A stretch of 43,655 nt of DNA, taken from assembly GCA_001898385.1 (NCBI GenBank), contig MKTT01000102.1, positions 1-43,655 of the forward strand, read 5' to 3'. The stretch's first letter is position 1, and each line of letters starts with the position of its first letter. The notes under the pieces were generated by a model. The model saw only the letters and a list, made by a program, of their open reading frames with translations. It was not told where the DNA came from and searched no databases. Positions 9,324-18,049 of this stretch are shown here, in pieces. The position numbers and the translations under genes were made by a program. The stretch comes from Planctomycetales bacterium 71-10 (GTDB taxonomy: Bacteria; Planctomycetota; Planctomycetia; Isosphaerales; Isosphaeraceae).

Positions 9324-11084
9324 ATGGATCAAGTCAAACAATTCCTCTGGCAGGTCGCCCGATATCGCTTCTGGATCTCGGTCTGCGTGGCGGCCCTGCT
9401 CTCCGCCGGGGCCTACGTCCTGGGCTCCGGGCCCGTCCAGAAGGCCACCGACGACGAGGCCGGCAAGATCAGCTCGGCCTACAAGGACGTCCAGCAATAT
9501 GCGTCCAGCTCCGTCCCCACGGCCGACTTCGCCCCCATCGTCCAGGCCAAGACCGAGGTGCTGACTAAGGACGTCGACGCCGCCTGGAAGTCGTGCTACG
9601 AGCGCCAGGCCCCGCTCCTCACCTGGCCCGAGACCGTCGCCGATCGGTTCACCAAGTGGGGCCGCAAGTGGCCCGAGGACGTCGCCGACACCGCCGTCAA
9701 CATCGCCATCATCGACTACATCGAGGCCTACCCGGGCTACGTCGACGGCGTCTTCAAGGTCTTCCGCCCCTTCGACTACGAGACCGGCGAGGGGGTCGTC
9801 GCCTCCGCCCCGAAGGATCAACTCCTCCGCGTCGTCGCCTTCGACGTCAACAAGCCCCCCAAGCTGAATGAGGTCTGGTCCGCCCAGGAACGCCTGTGGG
9901 TCCAGCGCACCGTCCTGGAGGTCATCGCCGACGTCAACCGCAACGCCAAGGACTGGGACACCGCCCTCGTCAAGGAGATCAAGGCCCTGGAAGTCGGCAG
10001 CTCCGTCGCCCAGGACCAGCGCTCGCTCGCCAAGGGCGAGGAGCTGGAAGAGGCCGAGCCCATCGTCGCCCCGGACGAGCCCGAAGAGGAGGAAGAGGCC
10101 GCCGGGGGCATGGAAGGCATGATGGGGATGATGAGCGGCATGATGGGCAAAATGGGAGGCCCCGGCGGTGCCGCGGGGGCCGGCGGCAAGATCGAGACCG
10201 CCGAGAGCGTCTTCTATCTCAAGCCCGAGAATGCCACCCAGTACAAGATCCTCCCCGTCATGGTCACCGTCCTGGTCGACCAGGATCACGTCCCCGACCT
10301 GCTCGTCGCCTTCGAGAACTCCCCGATGTCGATCGAGGTCCGCGACTTCGAGCTGCAACGCCCGACCGACAAGGTCGTCAAGCCCGAGAAGGGCGACGAG
10401 TTCATGGGGGGCTACGGCGGCATGATGGGCATGGGCATGATGATGCCCGGCATGCGCGGCGGTCGCATGGGCTACGGCGGCATGTCCAGCGCCATGATGG
10501 CTCAGGGCCGCATGATGGGAGAAATGGGGGGCATGGAAATGGGCATGATGATGCCCGGCATGAACTCCGGGATGATGCGTGGCATGGGCAACATGGGCGG
10601 TATGACCCAGCGCAAGGGGACCGACAAGCGCAGCGTCGACCGCGCCGAGAAGCGCAAGGAGGCCGAGAAGGCCCTGGAAGCCAACAAGCGCGAGCCGACC
10701 TTCGACGCCTATTACAACATCGTCGAGGTGACCGTCTACGGCCAGGCCCGCTTCTACAACGAGCCTACGCCCGAGGCCGCCGAGGAAGCCTCGCCCGGCG
10801 AAGCGTCCGCCGAGGCCGGTGCCGAGGAAGCCAAGCCGGCCGAGGAGCCCAAGGCCGACGCCGCCGAGGCCTCCAAGGCCGAGGCCGGTGCCGAGGAGCC
10901 CAAGGCCGAGGAGCCCAAGCCGGCCGAGGAGCCCAAGGTCGACGCCGAGGCTCCCAAGCCTGAGGAGGCCAAGCCTGAGGAGGCCAAGCCGGCCGAGGAG
11001 CCCAAGGCCGACTCCGCCGAAGCTCCGAAGGCCGAGGAGCCCAAGGCCGAAGAACCGAAGGCCGAGGCCCCCACGCAACCCTGA
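9324..11084 (+). CDS. PilO-like inner-membrane protein with Met-rich tracts and a Pro/Glu/Lys tail
   Basis: The 586-residue protein starts at ATG 9324 behind GAGGT (9312-9316); the frame is open further upstream but has no better start. It has a short cytoplasmic N-terminus (MDQVKQFLWQVARYRFW), one membrane segment at about 17-36, and a helical, charged periplasmic part, the layout of PilO/GspM. Two Met/Gly-rich tracts follow, at about 262-280 and 360-427; the second includes MMGMGMMMPGMRGGRMG. The last 100 or so residues are a Pro/Glu/Ala/Lys repeat (EEPKAEEPKPAEEPK type) resembling the TonB linker, long enough to cross the periplasm. It lies between the PilM-PilN fusion and the unknown third gene, so a PilO-type role is inferred from position and topology; sequence similarity to PilO is not obvious by eye. 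Confidence 0.7.
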   Translation: MDQVKQFLWQVARYRFWISVCVAALLSAGAYVLGSGPVQKATDDEAGKISSAYKDVQQYASSSVPTADFAPIVQAKTEVLTKDVDAAWKSCYERQAPLLTWPETVADRFTKWGRKWPEDVADTAVNIAIIDYIEAYPGYVDGVFKVFRPFDYETGEGVVASAPKDQLLRVVAFDVNKPPKLNEVWSAQERLWVQRTVLEVIADVNRNAKDWDTALVKEIKALEVGSSVAQDQRSLAKGEELEEAEPIVAPDEPEEEEEAAGGMEGMMGMMSGMMGKMGGPGGAAGAGGKIETAESVFYLKPENATQYKILPVMVTVLVDQDHVPDLLVAFENSPMSIEVRDFELQRPTDKVVKPEKGDEFMGGYGGMMGMGMMMPGMRGGRMGYGGMSSAMMAQGRMMGEMGGMEMGMMMPGMNSGMMRGMGNMGGMTQRKGTDKRSVDRAEKRKEAEKALEANKREPTFDAYYNIVEVTVYGQARFYNEPTPEAAEEASPGEASAEAGAEEAKPAEEPKADAAEASKAEAGAEEPKAEEPKPAEEPKVDAEAPKPEEAKPEEAKPAEEPKADSAEAPKAEEPKAEEPKAEAPTQP

Positions 11085-11122
11085 CACGCCCCCCGGCGGA
11101 GCGAGAACACCGGACCCAACGA

Positions 11123-11147
11123 CCCCCCGCGACGCGGGGGGCTTCTT
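11123..11147 (+). terminator. Terminator-like hairpin between the second and third pilus genes
   Basis: CCCCCCGC (11123-11130) pairs with GCGGGGGG (11134-11141) around a tiny loop and is followed by CTTCTT. The T-run is interrupted, so termination would be partial at best. It could act as an attenuator that lowers downstream expression. Confidence 0.45.
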
Positions 11148-11164
11148 CCGACGGAGACCGTCGC

Positions 11165-13213
11165 ATGGCCAACGCCGCTGTGGACAAGCTCAAGAACTTC
11201 GGCCTGCGATTCGGGGACAAGATCGCCGTGGCCCTGGCCTCGGTCATCTTCTTCCTGTGCCTGTTCAAGGCGGTGTCGCGGCCCACGATCGACGTCCAGC
11301 CCGAGCAGATCAAGAAGGCCGCCGAGCAGTCCGACTCGAACCTGCGCCGCAAGGTGCCGACCGAGGAGATCGTGAATACCCTGGTCGAACAGGGCATCAA
11401 GACGTCCGACTTCGCCAAGGAGGCCGAGGAATCGGCCAAGATGGTCCTCGTCGCCGCCGACTTCAAGCCCCGCCAGGAATGGGTGATGCCCGAGCCCGGC
11501 GCCGGCCTGATCCGCGACCAGCCCACCCTGATCGCGGTAGACGACGTCTACGCCTACCCCGGCCGCGGCGCCGCCCTCGTCTACGCGCTCGACGCCGAGG
11601 GGAAGCGGATCGTCGAGACCGAGCCCAAGGAGCCCCCGAAGTCCCAGACCTTCAGCCGGGGCAAGAAGCGCCGCCGCGGATCGGGCTCCATGATGGGGTC
11701 GATGATGGGCATGGGCATGGGCATGGGCATGGAAGGCGGCATGGGGGGCGTCCCCCAGACGCCCGAGGAGAAGAAGAAGGCCCAGGCCGAGCTCGAACGC
11801 CGTCGGAAGGAGTTGCAGGCCCGCCTCACCGGCAAGGACGACCCCAACGCCAAGGACGAGGAGCCCGAAGACCCCGCCAACAAGCCCCAGGGCCCGCCGG
11901 CCAAGGAGATCACCAAGGGCCTGCGCTGGGTCGCCATCACCGGGACGCTCGACCACGAGTTGCTGAAGGAGAACTACCGCAAGGCCCTGAAGAACGTCTC
12001 GATCGCCCACCCCAATTATCGCCGGCTGGACGTCCAGCGCCAGGTGAAGCAGGCCGACGGCTCGTGGGGCGATTGGGCCGACGTCGACGCCCAACGCAAC
12101 CTGGAGGTGCTGGACAACCTCCCGATGGAGGACGAGGAACTCGCCCCCAAGGAGGTCATCCCCGAGAACCTCGTCGACCCGCTCCCGTTCCTGACGAGCG
12201 GCCTGTGGGAGAAGGTCCACATCGCCAGCCTCGTCCCCAAGGAACTCAAGGAGATCCCCGACCCCACCCAGGCGCCCGGCGGCATGGGCGGCTATCCCGG
12301 CATGATGGGCCGCGGCAGCATGATGCCCGGCATGATGGGCGGCGGTTACCCCGGCATGATGGGCGAGATGGGCATGGACGGGCCGGGTAGCCGCGGCAGC
12401 TCCATGATGGGCGGCATGATGGGTATGATGGGCATGATGGGTGAAATGGGCGGCATGATGGGCGGTGGGGCCACGGAGACGCTCGCCAACTTCTGGAGGA
12501 CGGAAGAGAAGAAGGTGATGGTCCGGGCGCTGGACTTCACCGCCCAGCCGGACGAGAGCTATCGGTATCGCATCCGGATCGTGGTCTACAACCCGAACCT
12601 GAACCGCGAGGACGTCTCGCCGGGCGTGGACAACAAGTCCGAGGAGCTGGGCGGCCCTTGGAGCGAGCCGACGGACGAGGTCCATATGCCGCCGGACGTC
12701 ACGGCCTATGCGATGGGCGTGCTCCCCGCGGGCGCGAAGTCGGACGTGAAGGCGACGTTCCAGGTGGTGAAGTTCAACCCCGAGGACGGCCAGACGCTGC
12801 CGAGGAACATCGACGCCGCGGCCGGCGAGTTCGTCGGCATGGGGCCGCCGCTCTCCACGGCGGTCCCGACGTCGGACGGCACCGGGCAGAAGAACCAGCG
12901 GGTCGACTTCAACAGCCGGATGATGGTCGTGGACGTCCAGGGGGGCTTCAAGCCGCTCCCGGCCGATTTCCCGGGCAACGTCATCCCCCGGCCGGCCGCC
13001 ACGCTCCTCCTCCGCCCCGACGGGGCGGTCGAGCTCCGCGACGAGGCCGACGACCGACTCGACGAGGTCCGGAAGGACGTCGAGAGCAACTACAAGCGCG
13101 AGCTGAAGGAGTCGGACAAGGTCCGATCCAACTCCATGGGGAGCGGCTACGAGATGATGATGGGCGGCATGGAAGGCATGATGGGCGGCGGCATGATGGG
13201 CGGCCGCCGCTGA
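11165..13213 (+). CDS. Unrecognised inner-membrane protein of the pilus/secretin cluster, Met/Gly-rich
   Basis: This 682-residue protein begins at an ATG eight bases after GGAG (11153-11156). It has a basic N-terminus (LKNFGLRFGDK) and one membrane segment at about 21-38 (IAVALASVIFFLCLF), so most of it should be periplasmic. Met/Gly-rich tracts occur at about 175-198 (MMGMGMGMGMEGGMGG), at 371-435 and at the extreme C-terminus (663-682, ending MMGGGMMGGRR). Between them are ordinary globular regions, including a beta-rich segment at about 440-640 (RIRIVVYNPNL, RPAATLLLRPDGAVELRDEADD). I recognise no family. Its place between the PilO-like gene and the secretin suggests the PilP/GspC-type role of linking inner-membrane platform to secretin, but that is inference only. 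A strong terminator follows it. Confidence 0.8.
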   Translation: MANAAVDKLKNFGLRFGDKIAVALASVIFFLCLFKAVSRPTIDVQPEQIKKAAEQSDSNLRRKVPTEEIVNTLVEQGIKTSDFAKEAEESAKMVLVAADFKPRQEWVMPEPGAGLIRDQPTLIAVDDVYAYPGRGAALVYALDAEGKRIVETEPKEPPKSQTFSRGKKRRRGSGSMMGSMMGMGMGMGMEGGMGGVPQTPEEKKKAQAELERRRKELQARLTGKDDPNAKDEEPEDPANKPQGPPAKEITKGLRWVAITGTLDHELLKENYRKALKNVSIAHPNYRRLDVQRQVKQADGSWGDWADVDAQRNLEVLDNLPMEDEELAPKEVIPENLVDPLPFLTSGLWEKVHIASLVPKELKEIPDPTQAPGGMGGYPGMMGRGSMMPGMMGGGYPGMMGEMGMDGPGSRGSSMMGGMMGMMGMMGEMGGMMGGGATETLANFWRTEEKKVMVRALDFTAQPDESYRYRIRIVVYNPNLNREDVSPGVDNKSEELGGPWSEPTDEVHMPPDVTAYAMGVLPAGAKSDVKATFQVVKFNPEDGQTLPRNIDAAAGEFVGMGPPLSTAVPTSDGTGQKNQRVDFNSRMMVVDVQGGFKPLPADFPGNVIPRPAATLLLRPDGAVELRDEADDRLDEVRKDVESNYKRELKESDKVRSNSMGSGYEMMMGGMEGMMGGGMMGGRR

Positions 13214-13246
13214 TCCGGCCCTCGCCACACTTGTGGGCCCCACCGG

Positions 13247-13275
13247 ACGCCTCCCCCCGCGGGGAGGCGTTTTTT
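13247..13275 (+). terminator. Strong rho-independent terminator
   Basis: A perfect 10-bp stem pairs ACGCCTCCCC (13247-13256) with GGGGAGGCGT (13261-13270), with a CCGC loop and a run of six T. It is the best intrinsic terminator in the window and ends the transcript of the first three pilus genes, so the secretin probably needs its own promoter. Confidence 0.85.
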
Positions 13276-13342
13276 CTTGCGCCGTCGGCGCGCGCGGAAT
13301 TTTCCGCGCCGGCGGAGTTTCGTGAAAAGTCGGCCCCCCGCC

Positions 13343-13371
13343 TTGACCGAAACTCCTGTTAGAGGTACACA
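13343..13371 (+). promoter_or_regulatory. Candidate promoter for the secretin gene
   Basis: TTGACC (13343-13348) is followed after 17 bases by TACACA (13366-13371). The -35 matches 5 of 6 and the -10 only 3 of 6. Its position just after a strong terminator and about 240 bases before the secretin start makes it plausible. The rest of 13276-13600 shows no convincing gene. Confidence 0.35.
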
Positions 13372-13600
13372 CCGCCGCATCTTCCCCCGATCCCGACGCG
13401 CGATCCTTGCCCCCGCGAGGGGCGCCTCGATGCGACGCGACGGGGAGGGTGGGCGGAAGCCTCAACAGAAGGTTCGAAGAAGACCCGCCCCGGTGTACCG
13501 GGCGGATTTCGGTCGCAGCTGCCGCAAAATCGTGTCTCGCCGTGAGGACTCGAACGAAGGCCGCTCTCAGGGATGTCGGCGGTCGTCCGCGTGGCGGCGA

Positions 13601-13608
13601 AAGGAGGT
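13601..13608 (+). promoter_or_regulatory. Perfect Shine-Dalgarno that sets a TTG start
   Basis: AAGGAGGT lies four bases before TTG 13613. The frame is open back to 13277, but the upstream part is arginine-rich and unlike a coding sequence. Starting at this TTG gives a clean signal peptide. Confidence 0.7.
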
Positions 13609-13612
13609 CGCG

Positions 13613-16600
13613 TTGAGAAGGCTCAGAACGCTCACTGTCACCATGATCCTCGGCGCAGTGGGGGGGGCGTCCACGGAAGGAGCAGCCCCCGACGACGCGG
13701 CCGTTTCGCCGTCGACGACGACGGCCCGCAAGCCGGCGCCGGCCCCGCCGATCAAGTATCTCGAGGCGGGCTCGCGGCTGTTCAACAGCGGGCAATTCGA
13801 CCTGGCCGCGAAGTATCTCGACGCGGCCCAGATGTATCGCGATCAGCTCGAGCCCGAGCACCAGAAGCTCCTGGACGACTACGCCCGCGAGCTGAAGCGG
13901 GTCAAGGGCGCGGCCCCGGCCGCGACGCCCGCCGTCGCCGCGGACAGGGGCGCGGCCCCGGCCGTCGTGACGGCCTCCCCCTCGTCGCCGCCGGTGGCCT
14001 CGCGGACCGGGACGGCCCAGGGCGAGGAGCCGGACCTGAAGCAGAAGGGCCGATGGCTCCTCCAGGAGTCCGGCGAGCTGATCATCAAGGGCGAGTACGA
14101 CGCCGCCGAGGCGAAGATCGCCGAGGCGGAGGCCCTGGACGTCAAGTGGGGCCTGTTCGACTCCACCCCGGCCAAGGCCCGCCAGGCCCTCGCCAAGGCC
14201 CGCCCCAAGGCGGCCCCGGGGGCGGCCGGCAAGCCGACGCAGGTCGCCGACCACAAGTCGGCCAAGTCCAAGCTCGCGGAGGCCCGCGCCGCGCTGTCCA
14301 ACCGCCAGTTCGAGGTGGCCGAGGCCATCGCCCTGGAGGTCAAGGGCTGGAACCTGTCCTACGGCATGTTCGAGGACAACCCGGACAAGGTCGCCGCCGC
14401 CGCCCGCGCCCTGCGGAAGCGCGACGCCATCCGCGGCACGGACCCCAAGAACCAGGCCAGCCCCGGCGTCTATGACGTGCTGGTCCAGGAGTCCCGCCAG
14501 CTCGTCAAGGTCGGCAAGCTCGCCGAGGCCGAGGCCAAGGCCCGCCAGGCCCAGAGCATGAACGTCGTGCCCGCCCTGACGGCCGACCGGGCCGAGGCGG
14601 TCCTGCACGAGATCGCCATGATCCAGGAGGCCCAGGCGGCCCCGGCCGGCGCCGTCGCCGCGGCGAGCGCCACCGTCGAGTCGGCCGCCGACGCCGTCGA
14701 GCGCGAGGCCGACGCCCTGCTCGCGAAGAACGACCAGGCCGCCGCCGCCGCCAAGTTCGCCGAGGCGGAGCGGATCCGCTCCGCCGAGGCCGGCGTCCCG
14801 ACGCCGACCCTGGACCCCGCGGTCGTCAAGAGCGGCGCCGACGCGCCCGACCTCGACGCCCCCGCGCCGGCCCCCGGCGACGAGCCCGAGGCCGACGCCC
14901 CCGCGCCGGTCGCCGAGCTGGAGCTCGACCCCATGCCCGCCGTCGCGGCCGACGCCCCCGCCGGCCCCGGCGACGCGGCCATCGGCCAGGCCAAGGCCCT
15001 CTACGCCGAGGGGAACTACGACGCCGCCCGCCAGGCCGCCGAGAAGGCCAAGGCCGACGGCGCCGGCCCCGCGGCCGACGAACTGACCGCCCAGATCGAC
15101 CTGGCCGAGCAGGGCGGCGCCCTGAGCCTCTACGAGGCCGCCCTCGCCGCCATGCGGGGGGGCGACAAGGACCGCGCCCGCACCCTGCTGACCGAGGTCG
15201 CCTCGGCCGGGCCCGTCCTGGACGAGAACCTCCAGGCCAAGGTCCAGGAGCTGCTCAAGTCCCTGACCACCGACCAGATCGGCGACCCCGCCGGCCGCGC
15301 CGTGGTCAACGACCGCATGGCCTCCGCCGACGACGGCGACTCGATCGCCGCCCAGAAGCTCAACGCCGAGGTCGGCGCCAAGATCGCCGAGGCCCGCCGC
15401 CTCCAGGAGGTCGACCCGGAGAAGGCCCTCGCCATCTACGAGACGACCCTCAAGGCCGTGAAGGCCTCCGAGGTCGCCCCCAACCTCCAGAAGCCCATGG
15501 TCCGCCGCCTGGAGGTGGCCGTCGAGCTGGCCAAGAAGGACAAGGTCCTCTTCGACGAGAAGATGAAGGAGAAGGGCTACAAGGAGGAGATCGAGCGCAA
15601 GCGGCTCCGGATCCTCGAGGCCGACTCCGCCAAGAAGGGCCGCTACAAGGACCTGATGGACAAGGCCCAGGCCGCCTACGCCGACGGCGAGTTCCCCGTG
15701 GCCGAGAAGTACGCCAAGCAGGCCATGGAGGTCGACCCGACCGAGGTCGCCGCCCCCATGCTGGTCTTCAAGGCCAAGGCCGAGGGCCGCTACAAGACCG
15801 ACCTGAAGAACAAGTCCGACAAGGAGGCCGGGTTCGTCGCGGCGATGCAGGACGTCGACGCCACCGCCGTGATCGACTCCGAGGTCGTCGCCCGCGACAT
15901 CAAGTTCCCGACCTCGTTCAAGGAGCTGACCAACAGCCGCCGCGAGATGGTCCGCCGGCTGGAGCCCCAGAAGGGCGCCAAGACCCTGGCCGTGGAGGCC
16001 AAGCTCCGCGAGCCCATCAGCGTCAACTTCGACAAGCAGCCGCTGGGCGAGGCCATGGCCTTCATCAGCAACTACACCGGCGTCAACGTCACGCTGGACC
16101 CGAAGGCCCTGGGCGACGAGGGCCTGACCTCCTCCACCCCCGTCACGCTGAACCTCCAGAACGTCGCGCTGAAGACCGTCCTCAAGCTGATGCTCAGCCC
16201 CCTGGGCCTGAGCTACACGATCGAGGAGGAGGTCCTGGTCGTCACCAACAAGCAGGCGACCAGCCAGGACACGTTCTTCCACACCTACTACGTGGGCGAC
16301 CTGATCAAGGTCAAGACGGTCGACCCCCTGAAGGGCCCCCACTCGCCCCTGCGAGAGGGGCCGGCCGCGCCGCTCGACCCCCACGGCCAGCCGATCCTCG
16401 GGGCGAGCCCGGACGCGAACGGGACCTCGGTGACGAAGGGCGACAAGCCCGAGATCGGCAACGAGGACCTGGCCCCGCTGATCCAGCTCATCACCTCGTC
16501 GATCGCCCCGGGGACCTGGCAGGTCAAGGACGGCGACGGCCAGGACCTCTCCTCGGCCTACGGCCTGGGCGGCGCCTTCGGCGGCGGCGGGGCGGGCGGC

Positions 16601-17980
16601 GACATCGACGAGGGGCGGCCCCCCGGCTCGATCACGCCGTTCTTCCTCAGCATCAGCCTGATCATCCGCCACACGGCCGAGGTGCATGAGCAGATCGCCG
16701 ACCTGCTCCGCCAGCTCCGCCGCCTCCAGGACCTCCAGGTCTCCATCGAGGTCCGGTTCATCACCGTCACCGACTCGTTCTTCGAGCAGATCGGCGTCGA
16801 CTTCGACTTCGCCATCAACTCCAAGAGCGTCGGCAAGCACAGCACCTGGGCCTTCCCCACCAACTCCGTGACCGGCGCCACCACCGGCGGCGGCGCGACC
16901 GCGGGCACGACCGGCGGCGGCGGCCTCGGCGGGACGACCGGCGGGACGACCGGCGGGACGACCGGCGGGACGACCGGCGGCGGCATCGGCGGCGGCGGCG
17001 GCCTCGGCGGCGGCGGCGGCGGCGGCCTCGGCGGGGCCGGCAGCGGCATCGGCGGCGGCGGCATCGGCGGCGGCGGCGTCACGACGGCCGGCGGCACCGG
17101 CGGCACGACCGGCGGCGGCACCACCAGCTCGCCCGCCTACCTCATCAACCCGATCCGCGACTACTCCAACTACCTGCCCAACGGCGGCGGGCAGCCGGTG
17201 GTGGCGGGCACCCAGGGGGGCGGCCTCTACAACTTCTCCCAGAACCTCGCCATCCCCTTCACCAACACGACCGGGAGCCTGATCGCCCCGTTCAACGCCG
17301 TCACCGGCGCCGGCGCCTCGCTCGGCCTGGCGTTCCTGAGCGACCTGGAAGTCTACTTCTTCCTCACCGCCGCCCAGGGCGACACCCGCAACAACATCCT
17401 CCAGGCGCCCAAGATCACCACCTTCAACGGCGCCTCCGCGCTCCTCTACAACGGCGACGTGCAGTATTACATCTCCCAGCTGACGCCGATCATCGGACCC
17501 GGCTCGGTCGCCTTCATGCCGACCCCTACCCCGTTGAACAACGGCGTCTCCCTCCAGGTCACGCCCGTCGTCACGGCCGACCGCCGCTACGTCCGGCTCA
17601 GCCTCTCGCCGAACTTCACGGTGATCAACGGCTTCACCTCCATCCAGGTCCCCGCGGGCGTCGGCGGCGCCGGCCTGGGCGGCGCCTCGGCGGCCATCAA
17701 CGCCACGCTCCAGCTGCCGAACTTCACCACCACCACGGTCAGCACGACCGTCACCGTCCCCGACGGCGGCACCGTCCTGCTCGGCGGCGTCAAGCAGCTC
17801 CAGGAGCAGCGGCTCGAATACGGCGTCCCGGTCCTGTCCAAGACGCCCTGGATCGACCGCCTGTTCCGCAACGTCGGCATCGGCCGCACCACCTCCAGCC
17901 TCATGCTGATGGTCACCCCGCGGATCATCATCCTTGAGGAGGAGGAGGAGAAGCTGGGCATCCCCTCGGTCGCCTACTGA
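13613..17980 (+). CDS. Outer-membrane secretin (PilQ/GspD family) with a very long N-terminal helical extension
   Basis: The protein is 1455 residues from the TTG start and begins with a signal peptide (MRRLRTLTVTMILGAVGGAS). Residues about 40-780 are Ala/Lys/Glu-rich helical repeats with TPR-like units (AEAKARQAQSMNV, AAKFAEAERI, AEKYAKQAMEVDP). Residues about 795-882 are a secretin N0/STN-type domain (ISVNFDKQPLGEAMAFISNY). An N-domain follows, then the secretin barrel, with signatures VPDGGTVLLGGVKQ and YGVPVLSKTPWIDRLFRNVG near the C-terminus. A Gly/Thr-rich insert (about 1089-1172) sits within the beta-region. PilQ and GspD are usually 650-750 residues, so about half of this protein is extra. 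It should form the outer-membrane pore for the platform encoded upstream. The family call is firm; pilus versus type II secretion is open. Confidence 0.92.
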   Translation: MRRLRTLTVTMILGAVGGASTEGAAPDDAAVSPSTTTARKPAPAPPIKYLEAGSRLFNSGQFDLAAKYLDAAQMYRDQLEPEHQKLLDDYARELKRVKGAAPAATPAVAADRGAAPAVVTASPSSPPVASRTGTAQGEEPDLKQKGRWLLQESGELIIKGEYDAAEAKIAEAEALDVKWGLFDSTPAKARQALAKARPKAAPGAAGKPTQVADHKSAKSKLAEARAALSNRQFEVAEAIALEVKGWNLSYGMFEDNPDKVAAAARALRKRDAIRGTDPKNQASPGVYDVLVQESRQLVKVGKLAEAEAKARQAQSMNVVPALTADRAEAVLHEIAMIQEAQAAPAGAVAAASATVESAADAVEREADALLAKNDQAAAAAKFAEAERIRSAEAGVPTPTLDPAVVKSGADAPDLDAPAPAPGDEPEADAPAPVAELELDPMPAVAADAPAGPGDAAIGQAKALYAEGNYDAARQAAEKAKADGAGPAADELTAQIDLAEQGGALSLYEAALAAMRGGDKDRARTLLTEVASAGPVLDENLQAKVQELLKSLTTDQIGDPAGRAVVNDRMASADDGDSIAAQKLNAEVGAKIAEARRLQEVDPEKALAIYETTLKAVKASEVAPNLQKPMVRRLEVAVELAKKDKVLFDEKMKEKGYKEEIERKRLRILEADSAKKGRYKDLMDKAQAAYADGEFPVAEKYAKQAMEVDPTEVAAPMLVFKAKAEGRYKTDLKNKSDKEAGFVAAMQDVDATAVIDSEVVARDIKFPTSFKELTNSRREMVRRLEPQKGAKTLAVEAKLREPISVNFDKQPLGEAMAFISNYTGVNVTLDPKALGDEGLTSSTPVTLNLQNVALKTVLKLMLSPLGLSYTIEEEVLVVTNKQATSQDTFFHTYYVGDLIKVKTVDPLKGPHSPLREGPAAPLDPHGQPILGASPDANGTSVTKGDKPEIGNEDLAPLIQLITSSIAPGTWQVKDGDGQDLSSAYGLGGAFGGGGAGGDIDEGRPPGSITPFFLSISLIIRHTAEVHEQIADLLRQLRRLQDLQVSIEVRFITVTDSFFEQIGVDFDFAINSKSVGKHSTWAFPTNSVTGATTGGGATAGTTGGGGLGGTTGGTTGGTTGGTTGGGIGGGGGLGGGGGGGLGGAGSGIGGGGIGGGGVTTAGGTGGTTGGGTTSSPAYLINPIRDYSNYLPNGGGQPVVAGTQGGGLYNFSQNLAIPFTNTTGSLIAPFNAVTGAGASLGLAFLSDLEVYFFLTAAQGDTRNNILQAPKITTFNGASALLYNGDVQYYISQLTPIIGPGSVAFMPTPTPLNNGVSLQVTPVVTADRRYVRLSLSPNFTVINGFTSIQVPAGVGGAGLGGASAAINATLQLPNFTTTTVSTTVTVPDGGTVLLGGVKQLQEQRLEYGVPVLSKTPWIDRLFRNVGIGRTTSSLMLMVTPRIIILEEEEEKLGIPSVAY
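16928..16975 (+). repeat. 12-base tandem repeat in the secretin gene
   Basis: Four perfect copies of GGCGGGACGACC encode (GGTT)4 inside a longer Gly-rich run. The period is a multiple of three, so copy-number change by slippage would keep the frame and only alter the length of a flexible loop. Confidence 0.85.
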
Positions 17981-18017
17981 CCGGGCCGGCCTGAGCGAGC
18001 CTTCCGACGCGACCCCA

Positions 18018-18049
18018 GGGCCGCCGGGATGATCCCGGCGGCCCCTTTC
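18018..18049 (+). terminator. Terminator-like hairpin after the secretin gene
   Basis: GGGCCGCCGGG (18018-18028) pairs with CCCGGCGGCCC (18034-18044) with an ATGAT loop, then CCTTTCC. The stem is very stable but the T-run is short. It lies 38 bases after the secretin stop. Confidence 0.65.

Noticed and set aside
6764..9325. Long minus-strand open frame opposite the pilM-like gene (Leu/Gly/Asp-rich)
   Set aside because: Composition is the complement of the real gene's codon bias, and His/Ala runs correspond to the Met/Gly tracts on the other strand.
13277..13612. N-terminal extension of the secretin frame
   Set aside because: The upstream part is Arg-rich and overlaps the gap after a strong terminator, whereas TTG 13613 has a perfect ribosome-binding site and gives a signal peptide.
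16928..16975. Possible CRISPR-like short repeat array
   Set aside because: The 12-base units are directly adjacent without spacers and are in frame within the secretin gene.
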